Positions 10,872 to 22,053 of a stretch of 64,000 bases of DNA are shown here, piece by piece (position 1 is the first letter of the stretch; every line of letters starts with the position of its first letter). A model generated the notes under the pieces. That model did no database searches. It was given only the letters and a program-made list of their open reading frames with translations, and was not told the origin of the DNA. Made by a program: the position numbers and the translations under genes. The DNA is from Clavaria fumosa (lineage: Eukaryota; Basidiomycota; Agaricomycetes; Agaricales; Clavariaceae). The stretch covers positions 806,001 to 870,000 of the forward strand of contig OX637795.1 of assembly GCA_951802425.1 (NCBI GenBank), in the 5' to 3' direction.

Positions 10872-10975
10872 GGAGACGGAGACGGACGCCGACAAAGCGG
10901 AGGAAACGGACGCTAACGAAGCGAAGGGGGGAGTCTACTGTTGAGGAGACGGAGACGGAAAGCGGAGGAGATGGA
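10738..10975 (+). repeat. Minisatellite in receptor tail (24-bp units within a larger unit)
   Basis: Three consecutive near-identical 24-bp units coding ETDADKAE are followed by two further starts of a larger unit beginning GTCTACTGTTGAGGAGACGG (about 10739, 10859 and 10931). The second and third larger units lie in a different frame from the first, and the receptor frame ends at the second. Confidence 0.85.
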
Positions 10976-11122
10976 CGCTCGCGACCTTATGAATCTGATC
11001 CGAGTTTATGCCCTTTTTGGTTCTGTGATAGTATGTACTTGTGTTTTCAGTAGTGGCTGTAAGTTTACTGTAACGTGACTCTCTCTTCTGTACTCGTATA
11101 CAACTTTGGACTGCAACCACCA

Positions 11123-13706
11123 ATGAGTCCTCCAAGAGTCGAAACTTGGTCCAGAACTACGCCACCAACGCGTGCCGTTCCCTCTTCTCTCTCATCCCGC
11201 TCAGCACCCACAATATCTCCCGCTACTGAAGGTTACCAACCTCTCGCGAAGCGAGTGCTTCGCGACCGGTTGGCCCAGCACATATTCCCTTATTCCTTCA
11301 CCTTCGCCTTGGGACTGACCGTGCTGGGGCGTCTTTGGATCGCAGGGCTGGGCTCAGCGCTGGCGCCACAGACGCTTCTCTGGGCCGCGCTCCGTTGGGC
11401 AGGTGGCGCATGGCCGATTATCATGATGAGGAAGGCGTATCTAACGGGTTCGTAATTCAAGTCATCCTCGACTCTAGCCGCACTCCCTTAATTTCCGGGT
11501 CGGCCTTTTACCAAACATCTTTACGCGTCAAGCTCTGCACGCTGGCTGCTCTTCAGCCTTCAGTTTTTCTATGTAACGTCAACGCTGACCTCTCGCTAGC
11601 CATACCCGCTGCAGCCCAGTCACGTTCCCATATGTTCCACCAAGCCCTCGCCGAACGACGCACGTGGGTCACGTTTGGCATCTCCCTCGCATCTGCCTCG
11701 TTCCTTGCATCTCTTCATTTGTTCTATGGTTACGCGTATGAGTCGGACGATACCCGCATAAACGTGTTTGTCAAATCCAAGTACGTGGACATTGTTTTAG
11801 CTGCTCTCTATGATTGGAATATTTAAGGATTGTCAGGCAGCACCCTTACTACCTGAACGCGCGATTTGTAGTTCTGGTGTGGTCGCAGATAGTCTTGGCT
11901 TCCGCATTCCTGGTTAGAAATGTCATACTAGATCGCTTCGCCTTTAAATGGAAAGACTTGACTTTAAAGGCATGGACCTGTCGCATCCTCGTCATTGCTT
12001 CATTTGCTCAAGTTACGATTATAGGAACCATATTTTATCTTGCCGCTCTTCCGCACACTTTACACATCTATCATTGCAGCTTCTCTCGCGGTCCCTCTGA
12101 CAATTTTCCTCCTCCATCTTGCACGGCTGGTCGTCTTGCCAGTGCTCTACGAAGTTCCATTATTTCCCTTCCTTTTGCGCCCCGTCTTCGCGCACATGCT
12201 TCTGGGAAGAGGGTTGACGGTCGGCTGGACGAAGGTATGGCTGCTTTCTGCGGGAACATTTGCGTTGTGGGAGTGGACGGAGGTCGCCTTCCAAGTCTAT
12301 GTGCATCGAGTATGTTCCCTTACATGTCCGCGTCGCGTGACGTTGAGGTCTTTTCCACCCGCACAGCCTGTTTTCGTGAAGCCTCAGACGCCTGTGTCCC
12401 TGATTTCTGGCGCCGTCTGCCCGCCTCCCGGTGCAGAAGCCCAGACGTACTTCCAGTACCTTGCGTATAGTGAGATTTTGAATCTCGCCTCATCGACGTC
12501 GGAGCAGAGCCGCGCGGCGCGGGAGGCCATTTTCTCGGACCAAAAGTATGTGCCTGGCATGTGGCAGGTGTTCGTGCGAGAGAGTCTACTCCGCCTCGGG
12601 AAGGACTACAAAGCCATGCTCGGGAGAGAGATGTGGAAGCCTTCCCCCCCGCCAGGTACGTTGGGCGTCGTCCTTCAATCAGTATGATCAATTGAAAGCA
12701 CAAGTTGATGTGCCTATTGCTGCAGCACCGATAGACCAGTCTCGGCCGCCCGACGAAGCCAAGGAACGGCCCGTACCGGGCACGCCGATACGTCTTATTC
12801 GCCAGCCCGTAATGCGATCCACCCCGCCGACGCCGCTGAGCGCTATCGCTGACGCGTTGGCGGCGAGCGGGCCGGTGTCGCATGCCGCCGTGGCGGAAGT
12901 GCGTGCGCCTGAGGCGGTGGACGGGGGAGGAGCGCAACGCGTGGTGCCAGCAACGGGTGCGACGAGTGCGGCGAGGGGTTCGGGTGGTGGAGGGAACGCG
13001 TCAGCCTTCTTGGTTAGAACTTTGGCGCAGGTCCGGCAGTGGACCAGTTGGGGAGTGTTCGGCGCTTTCTGGACGCAGCTGGACGAGAAGCTGCACAGAT
13101 GGAATCGGTGGTGGCGCACCGAGCGGCCGTCGAAGGCGCTGGAGTCGCGCTTGCCTTTCCGCGATCTGGATGCGCTCGTCGTTGACAGTATGGCATTCTT
13201 TCACCCCCGGGTGTTGTTTTATCTGACGCTTGAATACTCAGCTCTGTCGCATATGATCTGCGCGTCTCTGTCGGAGGACAAGTTCGGTGTTGTGCAGAGG
13301 GACATACCGCGTGTGCTCGAGGCGTTCCTTCTGTTCTACCATGCGATCTTGGACAAGAAGAATGAAATACGACGGACGTACGAGCAGGCCTGCGAAGCGC
13401 AGAAGCCTGTGGTCGACGACTGGACAGATGAGGCGTACAGGCAGGTATTCGAGCTTGGGGTGGAGACGGAGCGCTCGCTCGAGGTATTGAACGTCGTTGA
13501 CGATGGTGCGTACGTTTTAGGAAACTTGCTCGGATTAACATTCCGCTTATCCCTTCCTTAATCCCCTTTATGTGCTTGCGGATGCAGCGCTGCATGCTGG
13601 CATCTGGAGGGTCGTGCAGGCGTTTGGGCCGCGTCTGACGGCCTTCAAGTTTCCCCCCTGGGTTGCAAAAAAGTTGCAAGCATTCGCTAATCAATATGAG
13701 GGATGA
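11123..13706 (+). CDS. NDC1: NDC1-type transmembrane nucleoporin
   Basis: Ndc1 anchors nuclear pores and the spindle pole body in the nuclear envelope. Seen: a Ser/Pro-rich N-terminus from 11123 (MSPPRVETW), the conserved entry PLAKRVLRDRLAQHIFPYSF, then hydrophobic segments (FALGLTVLGRLWIAGL, FVVLVWSQIVLASAFLV, IIAASLAVPLTIFLLHLARL, WLLSAGTFALWEW). The cytosolic block typical of the family follows: TYFQYLAYSEILNLASS, DQKYVPGMWQVFVRESLLRL. After a low-complexity linker comes the C-terminal block ALSHMICASLSEDKFGVVQRDIPRVLEAF. Stop TGA at 13704-13706. At least seven short introns; the junction near 12040 could not be resolved by eye. Confidence 0.8.
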
Positions 13707-14130
13707 TGTGTAACCCCCTCCCTCACATCGTCCATAAAAACGGGTTTCACGCGATCCTTGCGCCGCCCTTGGTTTTGGTAGTGCAGCCGTTTATGTAGGG
13801 CTTAGAGCCGGTTTCTCGTTAGCCTACTTGTGATGGACGTACGCCGGCCCCAAGATTCGCACCTGTCGATATGCATGCGCGGAATGATGTGTGAAACCGA
13901 TCATGCCCTATCTACGCTCAATTCTTCCAGCATTACAAAAGCGAGTAGAGGACTATCTCCTGTACGCCCACTTCGGCCAGAGCACAGAGAGCAATATTAT
14001 ATAAGATCGTCCTATTCAAGGAAATAAAAGGGAAAACGAGAGAAAAACCCAAAGCAAGATTACCGTATGTTTTTTGTGCTGTATGCATCTCTTGAGGCAC
14101 ATTACGTGCGCCTTCACAGATGCACTGCCC
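13707..14130. terminator. Convergent 3' intergenic region
   Basis: Lies between the stop codons of the NDC1-type gene (plus) and the mitochondrial carrier gene (minus). It presumably carries both 3' ends; no gene seen. Confidence 0.4.
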
Positions 14131-16202
14131 TCACTTGCTCGTGAAGTTCCTCGTCCAGTCTGTGAGGTTCTTGAGCTGCTCGAACGTGAGGAAGATGAGG
14201 ATCGTGGTCGGCTGTAGTCGCGTGAATGCCGGGACCCATCCTTTGAACATGAACATGGGCCCTTCGGCCTTGAGCGAGCTGCGTATCACGCCGATCGTGG
14301 ACTGTATTTTTTTGAGTTAGGAGTAGAGAGAGTAGGGGTGACGTGAGTGACGGCGTAAACGACCCAGGAAAGGATCGAGCAGGGGACGCACACTTGAGCC
14401 CGGACCGGACGCATTCATGATGCGGCTCTGACAGTGCAAACATGATATTAGCGGACACGGATGCGAAACGCCCTAAGAGGAAGAGAGGAACGTCACCTTT
14501 AGCACGTCAGCAGGCGAGCATACGGTCGTCGCTACCGTTCCCTGAGTTGTTACCCGGGCATCAGCCGAGCAAAATACAGAAGGGGACGCGGGCCCGAACT
14601 GAAGAATAAACGTACCGCGGCGAAGCTGGCCGTGAAATGGCAGAGGATATTATCATTGAAATACGGTGTCTTGAGAAGCTCTGCTTTGAAGAAGTCATAA
14701 CTGAAAAAGCACCAAGAAAAAGTCGGTCAGAAGGCAGGAACTAGGAGCCGCCAGTCCCCGAGCGGACAAATCACGGGGACAGTTGCAACACATGGAAAAC
14801 TGACGACGCTAGCTGACTCGCATTCATCAAGACGGCCCTGAGCACGTTTGGACCGACGCCGCGACTCAAAGACGACACGCCCTCCTCGCGCACCATCTGT
14901 TGTGCACAGATTTATCGAATTTTCCGAAAGGAAGAAAGTCGTCAGAGAAGATGGTTGACTTCTGAATACGATACGCACCCTGTACACCGCATCGATGGCG
15001 TGCTTGTAGTTGAAGCGCTTCTCTGGTGGCTTTGCGAAATCTCCTTGCATTCGAACCTGTTCCGACATCCACCGAGATCGAGTTGAGATGCGCGGGCCAG
15101 CATCCAACACATATTCCGAACGCGAGGGTCATGCATGCGGTGCAATACGAAACAACAGAAAGGAAACGCCATCGTTGAGCTTGTGGTAAGCAACAATTCT
15201 GAATGCGTGGTTACATACCATGACGATCTCTACGGAGTAAAGAAGGAGCAACGTTCAGCCCGCGCTGAACCTTGACGCAAACCGTACGTCGCGCGAGCGT
15301 AGGCAAGGCCCTCGCGGCACTCACCTCCGGGATTGCCAACCATCCCAGCGATTCCACCGGCTACACCGACACCAGCTTAAGTCTTCGGAAACAATGCTGG
15401 GGAGGGGAAGCAGTTACTGACCCATACTGCCCGCTACGGCCAACTTCCACGCGGGAGCATCCTTTCCTGAGGGAACGGCGTCAGACATGGGCTGCGGGAG
15501 TTATTGGGAGGCCCAGCGGAACATAGGTTCCGCTGTCAAACGAATTGAGGTGCGCGGGCCGCAGGGCTTAGGGCCCCACCACAGAGCGGAACGGTTGCCA
15601 TCCGGAAAGGGAGACTAGGAGACGACCGAAGATGTTAGGAGGGATACTCACCAGCCTTAAGGATCTTCTTGCTCTCGTCGTACGCCCAGAATCTGCAGAT
15701 CGAGTAGGTCATCTGGCGGAGCCAGGTCCCACTAATGCCGTCGAAAAGACCCCGAAAGCCTATATGATGTGCGTGTGCATGACATAGTGAGTGATGTGGG
15801 TACGAGAAGCGATTGCAAGTGGGAGAAATGGATACGGGGCGTGCGCGGTGCGAGGAACACGTACCCGCTGTCCGTACGGTCTTCTTTATGCTCTCGACCA
15901 TCCTCTTGTCGCCGCTCGCCTGGAGTCGGACCTTGGTTAGATCTAGCGGGCTGTGTGGTCACGGTCGCGTGAGTACGATGCCAATCAATGACTGGAGGTC
16001 GTGAGGCGCACTGAGTGATGGATGCTGCGATCGTCGCCGCAACGCCTGGAACAGGGTGAAGCAGCATGTCAGTGTATCATAGACATTCGATTGCGCGCAA
16101 ATCAGAGGTGCTCTCACTGACCCCCGAGCCAAAACGGATACGGGCCGCGCTTGGCGACAATCGGGCGTGCGGCCGAACCCTGCTTGGTTGGCGGGTGCGA
16201 CA
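14131..16202 (-). CDS. Mitochondrial carrier, dicarboxylate type (Dic1-like)
   Basis: Inner-membrane solute carrier; by similarity of its blocks it is closest to dicarboxylate (malate/phosphate) carriers. It starts at 16202 with MSHPPTKQGS and leads to PYPFWLGG, then GVAATIAASIT, the first carrier signature PLDLTKVRLQASGDKRMVES, GLFDGISGTWLRQMTYSICR, FWAYDESKKILKAG. Next come GVAGGIAGMVGNPG, EIVMVRMQGDFAKPPEKRF, NYKHAIDAVYRM, EEGVSSLSRGVGPNVLRAVL, MNASQLAS and YDFFKAELLKTPYFNDNIL. The third repeat is GTVATTVCSPADVLKSRIMN, then STIGVIRSSLKAEGPMFMFK, GW, and the C-terminus LTFEQLKNLTDWTRNFTSK (stop 14131-14133). All three PxD/ExxKxR-type signatures are visible (the second begins NPGEIVMVRMQ). 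About nine short introns, unusually dense even for this contig. Confidence 0.85.
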
Positions 16203-16894
16203 TCGTAGAGAGCAATTAGAGTCTTGTCTAGAGAAGGTGAGAGTACGGAATAGAGAGCAAAGACGTGCGGGTGCAGGAACGGTGTTGTTGAGCGACGGCG
16301 ATCCCCGCTTACCTGGGCGCCACACGGTACTCTGCGGGGAAAAGGAGTCCCGCGCAAATTATCTGGCTCAGGGGCTTCCTTATATGGGACATTTAATCAC
16401 GTGGTATCAATGTGCTCCAGTCACATGATGTCAATGTACATTTCTTGATTACAAGGTTCGCCTTCACTTCGCTCTGGCCATTTGAAACAGGATTTTGAGG
16501 TTATATGTAAGTATATGTTATGCTTGTCTCATCAGGTGGTGGCATACTCGCGTCTGAACTGTTACGTATGTGAGATAATGTGGTATACAACTGACCATGT
16601 GAGAAAACAGCATGTGTGAGCTCAATGCCATCACCATCAAAACTGACTGCACATGTAAGTAAGTGCAAACAGGGTCGAACTAAGACAAAGAAGGCCAAAG
16701 AATGCAACATAAGCCAAACAGGACCATACGAAAGGCGAGTACTAATAATGGGTGATTGTCAATAAAAAAGTGGAGAGTCATGGGAAGAGAATTTAGCGTC
16801 ATCTCTGAGGAGGAGCTCCACCTCAGCGTATAAAAAGTGGAGTGTGTCTGGCATGGGAGACCTTTGACTCTCTTACCCGCACTGTCAACTCACC
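16203..16894. promoter_or_regulatory. Divergent intergenic region with TATA box at 16829-16836
   Basis: Separates the carrier gene (minus, start 16202) from the CipC-like gene (plus, start 16895). GTATAAAAAG lies about 60 bp before the CipC-like ATG. Apart from that box no gene or repeat is visible. Confidence 0.5.
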
Positions 16895-17455
16895 ATGGAG
16901 ACACTTAAAAATCATTGCGGTTTGACGAAGCCTCGTGATGAGTTTGAAACTGGTGAACATCATAAAGCCAAGTTCTCTCACGAGCTCATAGCGGGAGCCG
17001 CTGCTTACGAGGTACGTTGCCAACACCGACCCTTTGCTCCTACTCACGGCCGTACCAAATGTAAGATCGCCAAAGCGTATCAGCATCATTGCGCCAAGAA
17101 CGGGAAGCCCCAGTCGCATGAAGAGGCCCAGAGACTTATGTATGAAACGATTGTTGAACTCGATTCGAGGTACTAGAGTCTTATGATGTACCATCGCCAG
17201 TGCCGGCTTTTCGGGTGCCATACTCGATCGTCTCTTCGAAACCAAGGGGGTATGTCTTCTCCTGCCTTCATAGCCCAATAAAAATTCTCAAATTTCTTGC
17301 CGACAGCTCGATTGGATCGACAGAGAAAAAGTGGAGCATCAAGGTTCGTCACTGACACGCCTGTCTTGCTCTATCCTGAGTGGCGTTTTTCGTGTACAGC
17401 CAAGAAACATGCCTTTTCAGCCGTGAACGAAGGTCGCCTTCCAACCGCAGATTGA
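16895..17455 (+). CDS. CipC-like small protein (DUF3759 type), five exons
   Basis: Reconstructed exons: 16895-17011, 17066-17139, 17201-17249, 17307-17343 and 17400-17455. All borders are GT..AG with consistent phase, giving 333 nt or 110 residues. Blocks: GEHHKAKFSHELIAGAAAYE, IAKAYQHHCAKNGKPQSHEE, AQRLIAGFSGAILDRLFETK, GLDWIDREKVEHQAKKHAF, ending EGRLPTAD. This is the CipC family layout (AKFSHELIAGAAAYE, then NGKPQSH, then AGFSGA..LFETKGLD). Family members are induced by antibiotics, stress or plant contact; biochemical role unknown, no signal peptide. A single-exon reading of the first part ends wrongly at 17176. Length fits the family. Confidence 0.85.
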
Positions 17456-18193
17456 GCGCCGCAGTTTTTTTACATCAAGTATGACTTTGTCCAGTAGCCC
17501 GTGAAACGAGACCTCAATTGGTCGTCCGAATGTACAGTAGTTCAATAAATAACCGCCCAACGTCTGTGCGAATGCAGCCGTAAGACCTACAAGACGAACG
17601 TGTGGAGAAAGCAAACAGACCTGAAGCAAGTCTCTTATCGTCTTATGCAGCGACTTGGTAACTCCAATTGTATTCTTCTGCGCGTGCGCGTGGAAAGATG
17701 CGATGCACCGCGCGCGGCACGTGTCTGCTGTTGACTTGGCTTCTGCCTATCTGTACCTCCCACGTTTGATCCGATCTCGGTGTCAGGGCTCAAAAAACAA
17801 AAACAAAAAATGCTCAATATTGGACTTGATGTCCTCGCTGCGCGTCTCTCACCTTCAAGGTGACGACGAGCTGTGATGTGGTGTAAGCGATAGAGTTCGC
17901 CCCAGTCGGTGGTCGTGCCGCGGCCGTTGGTGCGCGCAGCAAGCGCTTCTCCATGCAGATTCGGATTCAATGCACAGATAAGCGTTACATTTCCCGTAAA
18001 GCCCACACAGGGCGACGGGCAGCGAGCTGTCCACAAACGTGCGCCTGCGTTGAGAGCAGTCAAAGAACAGCGTTAACTGCCGTCCAGTACCACGGTGAGT
18101 CGAAAAGCCTCCCGCTCCTTTATAACCACGGCATCACCCCATCATCATCCCCTGTTCTTCCATCACCTCCTCTGCAGACGCCGTCTCCCAGGC
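17456..18193. other. Intergenic, promoter side of the TLC gene
   Basis: No recognisable coding motif on either strand. Open stretches here (for example minus 17417-17629) look random. Contains pyrimidine-rich sequence just before the TLC gene start, a common feature of fungal promoters. Confidence 0.4.
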
Positions 18194-19238
18194 ATGAAAA
18201 CTGGCTTGGGCGTCCTTTACGGCTTCCCAGACGAGCCCAGCTCCTCGCCTACCCCTCCCCCATCCTACACCCCGATCGTCCTCATCTCCCGGCATTCTCC
18301 CTACTCGCCACTAACAACACACGTCTTCCTCCCGTCCATTTTCGTTTTTCTGACGTGCTATCATGTTCTTGCACCGCTATACCCATCGTCGAAACAGCGT
18401 GCATGGATCCTCACTGCACTTTCGAGCGCCTTCATGACTACGGCGAGCCTCCCCTTCGTGTGGGACTACGTTGCAGCGGGATGCGACGTCGGCGCCTTCC
18501 CGCGCGGCGCCCGGCCCGCCCTTGCGTACGTCGCTAACCGTGTTTTCCAGGCGTACCTCGTCGCGTGGGTCATTTTCTTCCTTTTTGACGCTCTTGCATT
18601 TTGACATCTCGTTGTGGGTGACCAGCGACCAGATTGCGGCAGCAAGGTACTATCGCGTGCACGTGGCGATGCTCACGGGGTGGATACACCACAATGTGTA
18701 CATTTTGCTTGTCGAGGTAGCCATTCGACGTGCTTGGGCGAGCATCTTCTGTCTTTGCACCATCATGGAGGTTCGTCCCTCGAAGCCTCGAATTCATTGC
18801 AAACGTGACACATCCTTCTGCGCTTTTTTATGACAGTTACCGACGTTCCTGTTTGCTCTGGCGTCGTTGCGCAGGAAGGAGCATGGGCTACACCAGGGGG
18901 GAGAGGACGAAGGTGGAAGTGGAGACGGACAAAGGGACCAGGGCCTCCGGCGCGCGTTCACGGGGACGTTCTTTATAACGCGGATCGTGTTCCACCTCGT
19001 GTTGTGCGTCGCGCATCTGCGGCGCGGGGCCGGAACCGGGGAACGCGAGTGGCAGCCGGGTGTTGCGATGGCGGTGGTCTGGCCGCTGCACGCGTATTGG
19101 TTCTGGGGCGGCGTGAAGGGCCCGCTCTGGGCCGGTGTGGCGCGGGTCTTTGCCTGGGCGTCGTCGTGGGGAGGGGGTGAAGGTGGTAGAGGCGGAGACG
19201 GAGGTAAATCGGAGAAGGTGGTGGAGAGCTTTCGATAG
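18194..19238 (+). CDS. TLC-domain membrane protein
   Basis: TRAM-LAG1-CLN8 proteins are ER or Golgi multi-pass proteins linked to lipid sensing or synthesis. Seen: start 18194 (MKTGLGVLYGFP), segment FLPSIFVFLTCYHVLAPLYP, SKQRAWILTALSSAFMTTAS, LPFVWDY, VFQAYLVA, then after an intron YYRVHVAMLTGWIHHNVYIL and FCLCTIMELPTFLFALASL, FFITRIVFHLVLC and VVWPLHAYWFWGG. The paired histidines in GWIHH and the TRIxFH element fit the TLC signature. The intron after ATG-GAG (GTTCGT..GACAG) restores MELPTFL. The C-terminus is Gly/Glu-rich. It lacks the ceramide-synthase-specific Lag motif, so a ceramide synthase role is not supported. Confidence 0.7.
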
Positions 19239-19748
19239 CTGGGGATCAAATGCCAGGTCATTTTGAGGTCTTTCGCTGGGCGACTTGGTCACTGCTACGC
19301 CCACACCCTTTCACCTGTGGCAACTGCCCTCATCCCCGCTCCCAACCATGGTACCGCCGGTACCTGCACTTTTCCGCTGATGGTGGTCGTGCAGGCCATT
19401 GCATGGTGACCGGAGCCTGGGGTTTAGAGCGTGCGTGCCCTTTCTTATGATTTACAATTTACTCTAGTCCTTTACTCTAATGTGGATATGTGTTTCGCAT
19501 CGCGTTGTCATCTAAGCTATGCTGAGCGCTGAGGGCTGTTTCGCGTTTTGAGATCGATCGGCGGTTCGGCTTCGACGAAGAATGATCGAGATCGGTATTT
19601 GAATGCCGAGATGCCGTTGATTGAGGCTATTGACATCATCGCCAGCCCTTGGCTGTTTTAAAAAGGTTCAAAACAGGCTTCATAAAATGGCGAAACCCTA
19701 TCCGCACATTACAGTGCCTTCTTCCTCACCCCGTCATTTTCTACCAAC
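19239..19748. promoter_or_regulatory. Intergenic promoter region of the first MFS gene
   Basis: About 0.5 kb. An AT-rich TTTTAAAAAGG stretch near 19656 could serve as a TATA-like element some 90 bp before the ATG. No gene seen. Confidence 0.4.
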
Positions 19749-22053
19749 ATGGCTGACGTCGATGCTCACCGCGAACTCGCGGTCATCGCGCTGCCTACCA
19801 ACCCACAGTCCTTCGTCACCGTCATGCTCGATGTCGCCCCTGGCTTGGGCACGCCGAGTGACGTCGCCGCGAAGGTTGGCGAGCTGTACAACGCATATGG
19901 CAACAAAGACTTCCGTGGCGTGCCGACGGTCGACGAATTCGACGAAGTCGCGTTCAACGACAGCAAGCCGCTCCCACCCAACCCCCCCGAAGCTGACCCT
20001 TACCTTGTCACCTGGGATGGCCCCAACGACCCGGAGAACCCGAAAAATTGGTCTCAAGGGTATAAGTGGTTTATTACTATAATCGCCGCCTTCATCACCG
20101 TCACCGTGTATGTCTCGTCTCCTCCATGTGTCCCTATTCTTGTTTACCCTCGCAACTTACCTACCGCGAAACGCGTCTCCCAACTCTAGCACCCTTGCCT
20201 CCAGCGCCCCAACGACTGCGACCCTAGCCCTCTCTGCCGAGTTTGGGAGCTCCTTACAAATCTCGCTCATGGTCACTTCTATCTTCCTCCTTGGTTACAT
20301 CCTGGGGCCTATCCTATGGGGACCCGGCTCCGAGCTCTATGGCCGACGGCCTGTCTACATATTCACCCTCACCTTCTTCACACTGTTCTTCCTCGGGCAG
20401 GCGCTCGCCCGCAATATGAGCACTGTTCTTGCCACGCGCTTCTTTGGCGGTGTCTTTGGGGCCGGGCCACTTGTCGTATGTGGCGGTATGCAGACATTCA
20501 TTTTGTTTAAGATGACCCCAGGTTCTGACTTGCTCGGCTAAGGCACGATTGCGGACATTTGGGATCCTGTAGGACGGGGCCAGGCGGCGAGTGTATTTGC
20601 AGCGAGTGTCTTCCTCGGGCCCGTGCTAGGACCTATAATTGGCGGATTGTCAGTCATTCTTTTGCTAGGGATATTTGCTGACTGATCCCTGACGCATACA
20701 CGCCCAGCATTTTGGAGAGCTCGCTCGGCTGGAGATGGATCTTCCTGTTCCTGATGGTGTTTGGAGGTATCTGCACCTTCATCGCCATCACTTTGCTGCC
20801 AGAGACGAACGGGGCAGTCATTCTTAAGAAGAAGGTCAGATACCGCCTGCTGTACTTTCTTTTCTTTGTTTCGTTTTGGAACTACTAACTGGAAGGTTAA
20901 CAGGCAATGAGATTACGGGCGTTGTCTCCTGATTCGAGGAAGGCGCAGTTACTGTACGCGGCACACGAAAGGCAGGACAGGTCGCTCAAGGGAATCGTAC
21001 AAGTCGTACTTTACCGGCCTTTCCACATGTTGCTCATGGAGCCCATCCTGGTGCTAATTACCGTCTACCTTTCCCTCGTCTACGGGATCCTCTACGCACG
21101 TGCGTCTCCCCTTTTCAACTCTTCGCCGTGACTCCCCCCCTGACGCGCTCTGCTGCAGTGTTCGAAGCGTATCCGATCATATTCATGTTCAAGCGGCGCA
21201 TGTCCATCTCCCAGACGGGACTCATGTTCCTCCCCGTGGGGTTGGGCACCACGCTGGGTGCGGTGCTCAACGTCCTGTTCACGCGGCACTACCCGATGCT
21301 GCTGAAGCAGTGGAAAGGGTTCCCGCCGCCTGAGCAGCGCCTGTTCGGCGCTATGCTCGCGGGGCCGAGCTTGGTCTTTGGCATTCTCTGGCTCGGGTGG
21401 ACGGGCGAATACGACGCGGTGCCGTGGGGGGTGCCTGCGCTGAGTGGACTCCTGCTCGGGATGAGCGTCAGTTTGATATTTATTTCGTTCTTGGTGAGTT
21501 TGAGGTCTCCCTGTCGGATTCTGCGGAGTCACTGACAGGTTGTGCGTCTGTAGGCCTACATCCTCGACACCTACTTGTGAGTGATAATCTGTGGGGTGGC
21601 CTCCCACCTGCATTAGCCTGTTTGTTGACGAGCGAGACCCGCAGGGTATACAGCGCCTCCGCGTTTGCTGCGAATACGATGGTGCGGTCCGCAGTGGGGG
21701 CAGCATTCCCACTGTTCACAGTGCAGATGTTCACCAAGGTGCGTCCTTGTCGCCATCACTCCTCTGGCAACTCACTAACCGCCGACCGCGGTCTGTTTGT
21801 CTCAAGCTCGGTGTGAATGGGGCAGCGACGCTCTTGGGGATGTTCGCGCTGGTGCTGTCACCGAGCCCATTCCTCTTCTACAAGTACGGAGCGCGGATAC
21901 GGCAGTCGAGCAAGTTCGCGCCGTGCACGGTTAGTGTGCTGCGTGCTTGCCCTTGTGTTGCATTCCTGACTCCTTTTGAAGGACTTACAAATAGCGAAGG
22001 AGTTGAAGCGGGAGGAAGTGAAGAGGAATATTCAAGTTGTTCAGAGGGTTTAA
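19749..22053 (+). CDS. MFS drug:H+ antiporter-type transporter (DHA1-like), first paralogue
   Basis: Plasma-membrane or vacuolar exporter of drugs, polyamines or metabolites; substrate unknown. Seen: N-terminal cytosolic leader, then [20 protein letters not shown] just before TM1, the hallmark of this fungal subgroup. Then [20 protein letters not shown] (motif A), [50 protein letters not shown] (motif C), [16 protein letters not shown], the central loop [19 protein letters not shown], then a second half with [30 protein letters not shown] and [20 protein letters not shown] blocks, ending NIQVVQRV (stop 22051-22053). About eight introns; the apparent stop near 20541 lies inside an intron (GTATGC..CTAAG). 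Confidence 0.85.

Noticed and set aside
17011..17200. CipC-like protein as a truncated 94-residue product
   Set aside because: Two introns here restore the family sequence; the stop at 17176 is intronic.
16823..17278. 151-codon minus-strand ORF
   Set aside because: It is the opposite strand of the CipC-like gene, whose five spliced exons match the family well.
20448..20541. Premature stop in the first MFS transporter
   Set aside because: The stop lies in an intron (GTATGC..CTAAG); splicing joins VCGG to TIADIWD exactly as in the second paralogue.
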